Translations under genes and position numbers: made by a program | Notes under the pieces: generated by a model | The model's database searches: none | What the model saw: the letters and a program-made list of their open reading frames with translations, nothing else | What the model was told of the DNA's origin: nothing | Shown: positions 1 to 6,260 of the stretch, piece by piece | Numbering within the stretch: the first letter of the stretch is position 1 | Layout of the letters: each line of letters opens with the position of its first letter | From: CAJJDF01 sp965657945 | Lineage (GTDB): Bacteria > Bacteroidota > Bacteroidia > Flavobacteriales_D > CAJJDF01 | Direction: 5' to 3' | Assembly: GCA_965657945.1 (NCBI GenBank) | Contig: CBFHPW010000028.1 | Coordinates: 1 to 27,230, forward strand | Length of the DNA stretch: 27,230 bases

Positions 1-476
1 GAAAAGGAAGACCTTTTTACCACATCGTAGCTGCAGACAGCAGAGCACCAAGAGATGGAAAATTTCTTGAAAAAATTGGAACATACAATCCAATTACAAC
101 ACCAGCTTCAATCGATTTAGATGTTGATTTAGCCATGAAATGGTTGAACAATGGTGCACAACCAACTGATACTGCAAGAAACATTCTTTCTCACACAGGA
201 GTTATGTACAAAAAACACTTAATGAGAGGAGTGAAAAAAGGTGCTATGACTGCTGAGGAAGCTGAAGCAAAATTTACTGCTTGGGTAGAAGAAAAAGAAG
301 CAAAAAATACGAAGCAAGCCGATAGTGTTGCTGCAAAAGCCAGCAAAATAGCTGCTGAAAGATTGAAAGCTGAAACTGCCGTGAAAGAAGCACAAGCTGC
401 TGCTATTGCCGCTGCTAACGCACCAGTAGAAGAAGCGCCAGCTGAAGAAGCTACTACAACAGATGAAGAAGAATAA
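1..476 (+). CDS. rpsP: 30S ribosomal protein S16 (5' end outside the window)
   Basis: The frame is open from base 3 to the TAA at 474-476, so the first residues lie upstream of the window. The visible start (KGRPFYHIVAADSRAPRDGK, then EKIGTYNP) is the conserved S16 core, a protein that binds 16S rRNA during assembly of the small subunit. After the core, from about base 240, comes a tail of roughly 75 residues rich in Ala, Glu and Lys that ends in an acidic run. S16 in most bacteria is about 80-90 residues; a long low-complexity tail is seen in Bacteroidota. rimM follows after 6 bases, the usual rpsP-rimM order, so the two are very likely cotranscribed. Confidence 0.96.
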   Translation, partial: KGRPFYHIVAADSRAPRDGKFLEKIGTYNPITTPASIDLDVDLAMKWLNNGAQPTDTARNILSHTGVMYKKHLMRGVKKGAMTAEEAEAKFTAWVEEKEAKNTKQADSVAAKASKIAAERLKAETAVKEAQAAAIAAANAPVEEAPAEEATTTDEEE

Positions 477-482
477 ATTTCT

Positions 483-998
483 ATGATGAAATTTGATGAA
501 TATTTTAACCTTGGAGTCATCTCCAAGGTTTTTTCATTTAAGGGAGAAATTGTAGCCCGATTTGATGTTGAGGTACCGAATCTATTTGAAAACCTGAAGA
601 CACTCTTCATCGAAGAAAAAGGAAATCTTGTCCCTTATTCTATAGATAAATTAGAACCGCAGCTGAATCATTTTGTACGAATAAAATTCAGAGGAATTGA
701 TACCCAAGAGCAAGCTAAAAAATTACTGAAGTGCAATTTGTATTTGCCAGACAACTTACTTCCTAAACTAAATGAAGACGAATTCTATTTTCATGAAATT
801 GTCGGCTTCACGGCTTTTGATGAAGAAGACGAAGAAGTAGGAGAGATTGTGGAAGTGTACGATTTACCCAATAATCCCGTTGCTGAGATACTCATAAACG
901 GAAAAGAAGTACTTGTTCCGCTTAACTTAATGCTTGAGCTCGATAAAAAGAATCAAAAAATCTATATCGAAATTCCTGATGGGTTGGTAGATTTGTAG
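483..998 (+). CDS. rimM: Ribosome maturation factor RimM
   Basis: The 171-residue product has the usual RimM length and two-domain layout: an N-terminal beta-barrel (YFNLGVISKVFSFKGEIVAR, about residues 7-26, matches the family's LGxIxxxxGxxGEV-like opening) and a C-terminal PRC-barrel (EFYFHEIVGFTAFDEEDEEV, then the PVAEILINGKEVLVPL stretch). RimM binds S19 and helps the 30S head domain to mature. Two Met codons stand in tandem at 483 and 486, and either could be the start. It lies 6 bases after rpsP, which supports one transcript. A hairpin repeat beginning at 1022 follows and may end the message. Confidence 0.95.
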   Translation: MMKFDEYFNLGVISKVFSFKGEIVARFDVEVPNLFENLKTLFIEEKGNLVPYSIDKLEPQLNHFVRIKFRGIDTQEQAKKLLKCNLYLPDNLLPKLNEDEFYFHEIVGFTAFDEEDEEVGEIVEVYDLPNNPVAEILINGKEVLVPLNLMLELDKKNQKIYIEIPDGLVDL

Positions 999-1021
999 CT
1001 TGAATTCCCATCCTATTAATT

Positions 1022-1122
1022 GTCATGCTGAATTTATTTCAGCATCTTTATTCATTGGAATATTACGTGAGAATTAATCGTGAAATATCCTCTGCGAGAT
1101 TCTGAATCTAGTTCTAAATGAC
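1022..1122. repeat. Degenerate inverted-repeat intergenic element
   Basis: The left arm (1022-1047) starts GTCATGCTGAA and the right arm (1097-1122) ends with a copy in reverse complement, finishing AAATGAC; 18 of 26 positions agree. The left arm alone folds into a perfect 8-bp hairpin, ATGCTGAA (1025-1032) with TTCAGCAT (1038-1045) around TTTAT, followed by CTTTATT. From memory, this GTCATGCTGAA...TTCAGCATC motif with a distant inverted partner is a recurrent non-coding repeat in Bacteroidota. Lying just after rimM, it may also stop or stabilise the rpsP-rimM transcript. The repeat structure is seen directly; its dispersal in this genome is inferred. Confidence 0.6.
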
Positions 1123-1140
1123 TCATAAAACTGAAAGTTA

Positions 1141-1845
1141 ATGTCCACATTTCATTTCAAACAATTTTCCGTTCAAAACAAAAAAAGTGCTATGAAAGTA
1201 AACACCGATTCGGTATTACTCGGTGCTTGGGCAGAAATTCCTGAAGGTGCGAAAATTGGATTAGACATTGGCTCTGGAACGGGAATTTTGGCATTGATGA
1301 TTACTCAAAGAAATCCCAAAATTGAAATGACGGGAATAGAAATTGAAAAAAATGCCTTCGAAGAATCAAAAATAAATTTTAAAAATTCTCCATATAGAAA
1401 AAGGCTTGAAGCCGTAAATTTACCGCTTCAAGAGTTTACTCCCAACCAACCGATAGACCTGATTATCTCCAACCCTCCTTATTTCATCAATGATTTAAAA
1501 AACAGGGACAACAATAAATCTCAAGCAAGGCATACAACTTCACTCACCTTTATGGAATTAATTGAGTTCGCAAAATCAAACTTGTCAGACAAAGGTTTGT
1601 TCTCGGTTATCCTTCCAAAAAAAGAAAGTGAAATTTTCCTTTCTCTCTGCAGAGATAAAGAGTTACATCTAACGACAATCGCTTTTATCAAACCCAATCC
1701 AAGCAAAATCGTAAACCGTGTTATGATGAGTTATGGTCATGAAAAAGTTGTGGTCAAACAGCAAGAGTTTTGCGTCTATGAGTCGCAGGGTGTTTACTCC
1801 CAAGAACACAAAAAGCTGACAAAAGATTTTTATTTAGATAAATAG
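1141..1845 (+). CDS. trmN6: tRNA1(Val) (adenine(37)-N6)-methyltransferase (TrmN6/YfiC family)
   Basis: This is a 234-residue class I SAM-dependent methyltransferase. The N-terminus (FHFKQFSVQNKKSAMKVNTD, residues 4-23, then SVLLGAWA) is characteristic of the YfiC/TrmN6 family. The SAM-binding glycine motif is LDIGSGTGILALMI, and the N6-adenine methyltransferase motif is ISNPPYF. The family methylates A37 next to the anticodon of tRNA1(Val). The chosen Met gives the family's usual N-terminus. The gene stands alone between the repeat element and the groES promoter region. The related HemK/PrmC and RsmC families share NPPY but not this N-terminus, so the assignment is fairly secure; substrate specificity is inferred from the family. 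Confidence 0.9.
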   Translation: MSTFHFKQFSVQNKKSAMKVNTDSVLLGAWAEIPEGAKIGLDIGSGTGILALMITQRNPKIEMTGIEIEKNAFEESKINFKNSPYRKRLEAVNLPLQEFTPNQPIDLIISNPPYFINDLKNRDNNKSQARHTTSLTFMELIEFAKSNLSDKGLFSVILPKKESEIFLSLCRDKELHLTTIAFIKPNPSKIVNRVMMSYGHEKVVVKQQEFCVYESQGVYSQEHKKLTKDFYLDK

Positions 1846-1895
1846 AAATTGTCCTCGATTGGCGGAATATTTCGCTACATTTACTTCCTAATTTT

Positions 1896-1910
1896 GTGAC
1901 AGAATGACAC
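1896..1910. promoter_or_regulatory. Inverted repeat upstream of the groES promoter (possible activator site)
   Basis: TGACA-GAA-TGACA, flanked by G and C, is an inverted repeat except at the central base of each half. It ends about 55 bases before the GG of the sigma-54-type element, within the range where bacterial enhancer-binding proteins sit. The function is inferred from position and symmetry only. Confidence 0.4.
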
Positions 1911-1962
1911 TGAATCCGAAATTTTTTCAGAAAGAAAATGAAGATTTTTGTCAATCCAATAG

Positions 1963-1980
1963 TTGGCATAAAAAGTGCAA
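1963..1980 (+). promoter_or_regulatory. Candidate sigma-54 (-24/-12) promoter of groESL
   Basis: TTGGCATAAAAAGTGCAA carries GG at 1965-1966 and GC at 1977-1978 with exactly 10 bases between, the invariant spacing of sigma-54 promoters. It agrees with TGGCAC-N5-TTGC except for one base in each half. The predicted start is near 1990, leaving a leader of about 40 bases before the groES ATG at 2032. A weaker sigma-A-like TATTTTTT lies near 1993. No CIRCE (HrcA) repeat is visible. Confidence 0.5.
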
Positions 1981-2031
1981 CAACGAAATCAGTATTTTTT
2001 ATGAAGTATTAACCAAAAAAAATTAAAAATT

Positions 2032-2310
2032 ATGTCAGTAAACATCAAACCTCTCTCGGATAGAGTTGTCATAGAGCCAGTTCCGGTTGAAGAAAAAACA
2101 GCTTCTGGAATCATTATTCCGGATGCATCTAAAGAAAAACCTTTGAAAGGAAAAGTTGTTGCTGCCGGACCAGGTAAAGTGGACGAGCCAATGACTGTAA
2201 AGTCTGGCGACACAGTGTTATATGGCCAATATTCGGGCACCGAAGTAAAATTAGACGGTATAACTTACCTCATTATGAGAGAAGCGGACATCTTCGGAAT
2301 TTTAGCATAA
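2032..2310 (+). CDS. groES: Co-chaperonin GroES (Hsp10)
   Basis: This 92-residue protein has the normal GroES length and motifs: IKPLSDRVVIEPVPVEEKTA at the N-terminus, the mobile loop with SGIIIPDASKEKPLKGKVVA, GPGK, and the C-terminal strand ILA. GroES forms the heptameric lid of the GroEL cage in the cytoplasm. It is the first gene of the groES-groEL pair, with groEL starting 124 bases downstream. Expression is probably driven by the sigma-54-like element at 1963-1980, which would make it stress- or activator-dependent; that part is inference from the promoter sequence. Confidence 0.98.
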   Translation: MSVNIKPLSDRVVIEPVPVEEKTASGIIIPDASKEKPLKGKVVAAGPGKVDEPMTVKSGDTVLYGQYSGTEVKLDGITYLIMREADIFGILA

Positions 2311-2366
2311 CCGCTCACTAAAAAAAATCTAACCCTAAAAATTTTGTTCCTGTAAGAAACAATTTG

Positions 2367-2393
2367 TCCCAGTCTTTGAATAAGAATTTGGGA
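2367..2393 (+). other. Weak hairpin in the groES-groEL spacer
   Basis: In the 124-base spacer, TCCCA (2367-2371) and TCTT (2373-2376) can pair with AAGA (2382-2385) and TGGGA (2389-2393) around a TGAAT loop, with a 1-versus-3-base bulge. No T-run follows, so it is not a classical terminator. It might be a processing or stability element, and it may be chance in A/T-rich DNA. Confidence 0.22.
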
Positions 2394-2434
2394 ATGGGTA
2401 ACTTTTATTAATCACATTTAAAAAAATTAGAACA

Positions 2435-4072
2435 ATGGCAAAGCAAATAACATTTGACTTAGAAGCTAGAGAAAGCCTTAAAAAAGGAATTGACAAACTA
2501 GCAAATGCAGTGAAAGTAACTCTAGGACCTAGAGGAAGAAACGTAGTAATCGATAAGAAATTCGGGGCTCCACACATTACAAAAGATGGAGTTTCAGTAG
2601 CGAAAGAAATAGAATTGACCGACCCCGTGGAAAACATGGGAGCTCAAATGGTAAAAGAAGTGGCTTCCAGAACTGCAGAATTAGCAGGAGATGGTACCAC
2701 AACAGCTACAGTGTTAGCTCAATCCATTATCAATACAGGGCTCAAAAGCTTAGTAGCAGGTGCGAATCCAATGGACTTGAAAAGAGGAATTGACAAAGGA
2801 GTTGAGGCAATCATTAAAGAAATGGCTGGATTTTCAGAAGCAGTTGGTGCCGACAACAAAAAGATTGAACAAGTTGCAACTGTATCGGCAAACAATGACA
2901 AAGAAATTGGAGCTTTGATTGCAGAAGCAATGAAAAAAGTTACTAAAGAAGGTGTCATTACTGTTGAAGAAGCAAAAGGAACAGAAACCTATGTAGAAGT
3001 AGTAGAAGGAATGCAATTCGATAGAGGGTACCTATCTCCTTACTTTGTTACTGATGCAGAAAAAATGATTACAGAGTATGACAACCCGTACCTATTAATT
3101 TACGATAAAAAAATATCCAACATTCAGGACATCGTCCCAATTTTAGAGACTGTGGTCGGAACTGGAAGACCCTTGATTATTATTGCTGAAGACATAGAAT
3201 CACAAGCACTAGGATTATTGGTTGTAAACAGACTAAGAGGTCAGATGAAAGTAGCAGCTGTGAAGGCTCCTGGATTTGGAGACAGAAGAAAAGCAATGCT
3301 AGATGATATCGCCATACTTACAGGAGGAACAGTTATTTCTGAAGAAACGGGATTGACTTTAGCTAACACAACTCTTGAAATGTTAGGTTCAGCAGATAAA
3401 ATCGAAATCGACAAGGACAATACAACCCTCATCAATGGATCTGGAAAGAAAGATGATATATCTGCAAGAGTAGGACAAATTAAAGCGCAAATTGAAAGCA
3501 CAACTTCTGATTACGACAGAGAAAAGCTTCAAGAAAGGCTCGCAAAATTAGCTGGTGGTGTTGCCGTACTTTATGTGGGAGCAACTACTGAAGTAGAAAT
3601 GAAAGAGAAAAAAGATAGAGTAGACGATGCACTTCATGCTACCCGAGCTGCAGTAGAGGAAGGAATAGTGCCAGGTGGAGGAGTTGCGTATATCAGAGCA
3701 AGCTCAGCATTGGATTCTGTGAAGGCAGACAACGATGATGAGGCAACTGGAATTGCAATTATCCGAAGAGCTATTGAGGAGCCGTTGAGACAAATTGTTT
3801 CTAACGCTGGCGGAGAAGGATCAGTGGTGGTTCAGAAAATCAAAGAAGGTAAAAAAGACTTTGGATACAATGCAAGAGCAGACAAATACGAAAATTTACT
3901 AAAGTCTGGAGTTATTGATCCTGCAAAGGTAAGTAGGGTAGCCCTAGAAAATGCCGCTTCTATAGCAAGCATGTTGCTCACTACGGAATGTGTCATTACA
4001 GATATACCAGAAAAAGAAGACGATCACCATCATGCAGCTCCACCAATGGGAGGAATGCCTGGAATGATGTAA
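2435..4072 (+). CDS. groEL: Chaperonin GroEL (Hsp60)
   Basis: The 545-residue product matches GroEL throughout. Visible landmarks are KVTLGPRGRNVVIDKKFGAP near the N-terminus, the ATP-site motif AGDGTTTATVLAQ, the apical-domain stretch LIIIAEDIESQALGLLVVNR and KAPGFGDRRKAMLDDIA, and the equatorial VEEGIVPGGGVAYI. The C-terminus has a His cluster followed by the flexible GGMPGMM tail found in most GroELs. It forms the double-ring ATP-driven folding chamber in the cytoplasm with GroES. It lies downstream of groES in the same direction and is followed by a strong hairpin terminator. Nothing suggests truncation or a second copy. Confidence 0.99.
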   Translation: MAKQITFDLEARESLKKGIDKLANAVKVTLGPRGRNVVIDKKFGAPHITKDGVSVAKEIELTDPVENMGAQMVKEVASRTAELAGDGTTTATVLAQSIINTGLKSLVAGANPMDLKRGIDKGVEAIIKEMAGFSEAVGADNKKIEQVATVSANNDKEIGALIAEAMKKVTKEGVITVEEAKGTETYVEVVEGMQFDRGYLSPYFVTDAEKMITEYDNPYLLIYDKKISNIQDIVPILETVVGTGRPLIIIAEDIESQALGLLVVNRLRGQMKVAAVKAPGFGDRRKAMLDDIAILTGGTVISEETGLTLANTTLEMLGSADKIEIDKDNTTLINGSGKKDDISARVGQIKAQIESTTSDYDREKLQERLAKLAGGVAVLYVGATTEVEMKEKKDRVDDALHATRAAVEEGIVPGGGVAYIRASSALDSVKADNDDEATGIAIIRRAIEEPLRQIVSNAGGEGSVVVQKIKEGKKDFGYNARADKYENLLKSGVIDPAKVSRVALENAASIASMLLTTECVITDIPEKEDDHHHAAPPMGGMPGMM

Positions 4073-4094
4073 TCCTCTTACCTATAAAATAACT

Positions 4095-4131
4095 AAACCC
4101 GAATTTCAGAAATGAGATTCGGGTTTTTTAT
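4095..4131 (+). terminator. Rho-independent terminator after groEL
   Basis: AAACCCGAAT (4095-4104) pairs perfectly with ATTCGGGTTT (4117-4126) around a 12-base loop, and the 3' arm runs into a T-stretch (4124-4129). This is a typical intrinsic terminator closing groES-groEL. Confidence 0.88.
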
Positions 4132-4151
4132 TAAAAATAAAACTGATAGTC

Positions 4152-4199
4152 AACTATATTTATGCTAAATTGTTATATTTATGCTTAATTAATATAGTT
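4152..4199. promoter_or_regulatory. Repeat-rich upstream region of the zinc-ribbon/HTH gene (possible operator and promoter)
   Basis: Two direct repeats with a 19-base period begin TATATTTATGCT (4155-4166 and 4174-4185; 16 of 19 positions agree). An inverted heptamer pair brackets them: AACTATA at 4152-4158 and TATAGTT at 4193-4199, the latter ending 2 bases before the ATG. Each TATATTTA is one base from the Bacteroidota -7 consensus TAnnTTTG, so the repeats could be tandem promoter elements, operator half-sites, or both. The repeats are seen directly; their role is inferred. Confidence 0.4.
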
Positions 4200-4201
4200 T
4201 T

Positions 4202-4615
4202 ATGAATTCCTGTCCAAATTGCTCTTCAGAATCCTACATCAAAAGTGGCATTGTAAACAATAGACAACGCTTTAAATGTAAGGAGTGTAACTACTATTTT
4301 AGTGTAAATAAACTAGGAAAAAAAATTGATGATTATTATGTCAACAAAGCCCTTCAACTCTATTTAGAAGGCTTAACTTATAGGGAAATTGAAAGAATTT
4401 TAGGGATTTCCCATGTCACAGTACTCAACTGGGTGAAAAAATACAATATAAAGCGTCCCTATAATTCAAATTACCATCCCACTTATAAGATATTAAACGC
4501 AAATGAACTAGCTATTTTTTTTCAAAAAACTGAAAACATATCAGGAGCAGGCGTTGTTGTTACTGAGCTTGGAGACAAATTTATGCTTATAAAATGGGAG
4601 AGATTTAGAGACTAA
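4202..4615 (+). CDS. Zinc-ribbon and helix-turn-helix protein related to IS1-type transposase DNA-binding domains
   Basis: This 137-residue protein begins with a four-cysteine zinc ribbon: Cys4, Cys7, Cys26 and Cys29, the last pair in FKCKECNYYFS. It resembles the InsA N-terminal zinc-binding domain. Residues 47-82 form a helix-turn-helix of transposase type (LYLEGLTYREIERILGISH, then TVLNWVKKYN). The last 55 residues (NANELAIFFQ...LGDKFMLIKWERF) are unlike a DDE catalytic domain, and no catalytic gene follows in the next frame. The protein should therefore bind DNA but not transpose. It heads the porin-symporter unit, and AACTATA/TATAGTT heptamers flank it on both sides. I infer a domesticated regulator, possibly autoregulated and acting on the fatty-acid uptake genes. 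The alternative is a decayed IS remnant. Confidence 0.72.
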   Translation: MNSCPNCSSESYIKSGIVNNRQRFKCKECNYYFSVNKLGKKIDDYYVNKALQLYLEGLTYREIERILGISHVTVLNWVKKYNIKRPYNSNYHPTYKILNANELAIFFQKTENISGAGVVVTELGDKFMLIKWERFRD

Positions 4616-4654
4616 CTATAATTAATTAACTAATAACTATAGTTGTTTTTTTTT
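4614..4654 (+). terminator. A/T-rich hairpin with T-run after the zinc-ribbon/HTH gene
   Basis: AACTATA (4614-4620, overlapping the stop codon) pairs with TATAGTT (4638-4644) and is followed by G and nine Ts (4646-4654). The stem has only one G-C pair, so termination would be weak. The nested AACTATAGTT (4635-4644) is a perfect palindrome and repeats the heptamer found upstream of the gene, so this may instead be a protein-binding site in front of the porin gene. Confidence 0.42.
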
Positions 4655-4726
4655 CATTGCATTTTGTTAATAGTTTAGTTCCGCACACAAGGACTAATTT
4701 ATTAACCATAAAATCAAAAATGTCTT

Positions 4727-5950
4727 ATGAAAAAACTATTACTTATAATGAGTTGCGGGGTCTTCCTTTCAACTCATTATTCCTATTCACAAGGATCTCC
4801 CGATTACGAAGGAGGTTACAAAATTAAATTCGATGAAACGGGTAAAAAGTACCTGCGTTTCATTTCGTGGGCGCAAGTTCAAGCCAATTATGATGAATTT
4901 GTTGCACCCAATCAAAATCAATTGAGTTTCAACTTAAGGCGAGCACGTGTACTCATGTACTCGCAAATTACAGATAAGTTTTTAATTCTATCTCATTTTG
5001 GGCTAAACAGTTTAAACGCAAACAATATGAGTCCTATTGGAACAGGAGACAGATCTCAACTCTTTTTCCATGATTTTTGGGGGCAATACTCTATCAACAA
5101 AAACCATACTGTAGGAGCCGGTCTCCACTATTTCAATGGAATATCCAGACTCAACAATCAAAGTACATTAAATATGCTTACTCTCGATAACAACCGTCAG
5201 TCATGGAGTACAATTGGATTGTCTGATCAGTTTGCCCGACACATGGGAGTATTTGGAAAAGGAAAATTCGGAAAACTTCAATACCGTGTTGCTATCAATG
5301 ACGCTATGACAAACTCTTTAGATTCCAGAACGCCAGATACATCTGGAACTGCAGTTTACGGAGGAAAAAGACTCCTTGGTTCTGCTACGGCTGGATTTGC
5401 CTATGCTGGATATTTTGAATACAATTTCTTAGATCAGGAATCGAACTTTTTACCATACAAAGTAGGAAGCTACCTAGGAGCAAAAAGAATTTTCAACATT
5501 GGTGCAGGTTTTCACCTTCATCCAAATGGTTCAGCAGTATCTGACTCCGCAGGAAACTTGAGTGGAGAAAACGTAGCACTGTTCGCTGTAGATGCTTTTT
5601 ATGAAGCGCCAATTGGCAATAAAAATGCAGCAATCACAGCTTATGGAACCGTACAATTTAACGACTACGGTACCGATTATTTATTCAGTGCTTATGGCAC
5701 GGGAACTATGATTTACGGTCATTTGGGCTACGTTTTACCTGGCGACAAGGCTAAAACTAGGTTTCAACCCTATGTATCTTACGGAAATCACTCTTACGAT
5801 GCTTCAACCGACAACCGTACCACACTGGGAGTAGGAATAAACGCCTACATGAGCGGACATAATTCAAAACTAACTTTAGAATATCAAAAACAAGAGTTTG
5901 GGTCTACCAATCAAGGAACAGTGAGACTTCAAGCAATGATTTATTTATAA
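4727..5950 (+). CDS. Outer-membrane porin of the fatty-acid uptake unit
   Basis: The 407-residue product has a signal peptide (MKKLLLIMSCGVFLSTHYSY, cleavage likely after SYS-Q near residue 22). The mature part is rich in alternating aromatic/polar beta-strands, for example LRFISWAQVQANYDEF, FNLRRARVLMYSQIT and HTVGAGLHYFNG, and ends in a strand finishing VRLQAMIYL, as expected for an outer-membrane beta-barrel. It looks like the phosphate-selective porin O/P-like group of Bacteroidota, but the solute is not readable from sequence. It lies 12 bases before the DUF4212/symporter pair, so a plausible job is passage of acetate or other short acids into the periplasm. That substrate is inferred from context. 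Confidence 0.72.
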   Translation: MKKLLLIMSCGVFLSTHYSYSQGSPDYEGGYKIKFDETGKKYLRFISWAQVQANYDEFVAPNQNQLSFNLRRARVLMYSQITDKFLILSHFGLNSLNANNMSPIGTGDRSQLFFHDFWGQYSINKNHTVGAGLHYFNGISRLNNQSTLNMLTLDNNRQSWSTIGLSDQFARHMGVFGKGKFGKLQYRVAINDAMTNSLDSRTPDTSGTAVYGGKRLLGSATAGFAYAGYFEYNFLDQESNFLPYKVGSYLGAKRIFNIGAGFHLHPNGSAVSDSAGNLSGENVALFAVDAFYEAPIGNKNAAITAYGTVQFNDYGTDYLFSAYGTGTMIYGHLGYVLPGDKAKTRFQPYVSYGNHSYDASTDNRTTLGVGINAYMSGHNSKLTLEYQKQEFGSTNQGTVRLQAMIYL

Positions 5951-5962
5951 AAAACCTCAACA

Positions 5963-6223
5963 ATGGAAGAAAAACAGAAACATGCAAACGCCTATTGGAA
6001 AGAAAATGTGAAATACCTCACGATTCTTTTAGCAATATGGTTCTCAGTTTCCTACCTGGCGGGAATACTTTTTAAAGATGCTTTAAATGAATTTTCATTA
6101 GGAGGATTTAAACTAGGGTTTTGGTTTGCCCAACAAGGATCAATCTATGTATTTGTAGTTCTCATTTTTGTCTATGTACGATTAATGAACAAACTGGATA
6201 AAAAATACGGATTTGACGAATAA
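5963..6223 (+). CDS. DUF4212 protein, small subunit of a sodium:solute symporter
   Basis: This 86-residue protein matches DUF4212: AYWKENVKYLTILLAIWFSV near the N-terminus, GGFKLGFWFAQQGSIYVFVV in the middle, and a charged end (RLMNKLDKKYGFDE). Two transmembrane helices are visible, about residues 17-36 and 53-72. In this family the gene is regularly paired with a VC_2705-type sodium:solute symporter and is annotated as its small subunit. Here the symporter starts 37 bases downstream. The two probably form one inner-membrane transporter. Its exact contribution (assembly, gating) is not known to me. Confidence 0.9.
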   Translation: MEEKQKHANAYWKENVKYLTILLAIWFSVSYLAGILFKDALNEFSLGGFKLGFWFAQQGSIYVFVVLIFVYVRLMNKLDKKYGFDE

Positions 6224-6260
6224 AACAAACGGAATAAAAATTATTTAAAAACAAACTATT

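Noticed and set aside
191..610. 139-residue open frame on the minus strand across rpsP and rimM
   Set aside because: It is the antisense of two well-supported genes; its Ala/Ser-rich sequence simply mirrors the Ala/Glu-rich S16 tail.
1754..1969. 71-residue minus-strand frame over the trmN6 end and groES upstream region
   Set aside because: It overlaps trmN6 antisense and would cover the sigma-54-type promoter region; no family resemblance is seen.
1846..2031. CIRCE/HrcA operator in front of groES
   Set aside because: No TTAGCACTC-N9-GAGTGCTAA or close variant is present.
4152..4654. An intact insertion sequence around the zinc-ribbon/HTH gene
   Set aside because: No catalytic transposase frame, no clear target-site duplication, and the flanking heptamers are too short and A/T-rich to be called terminal inverted repeats with confidence.
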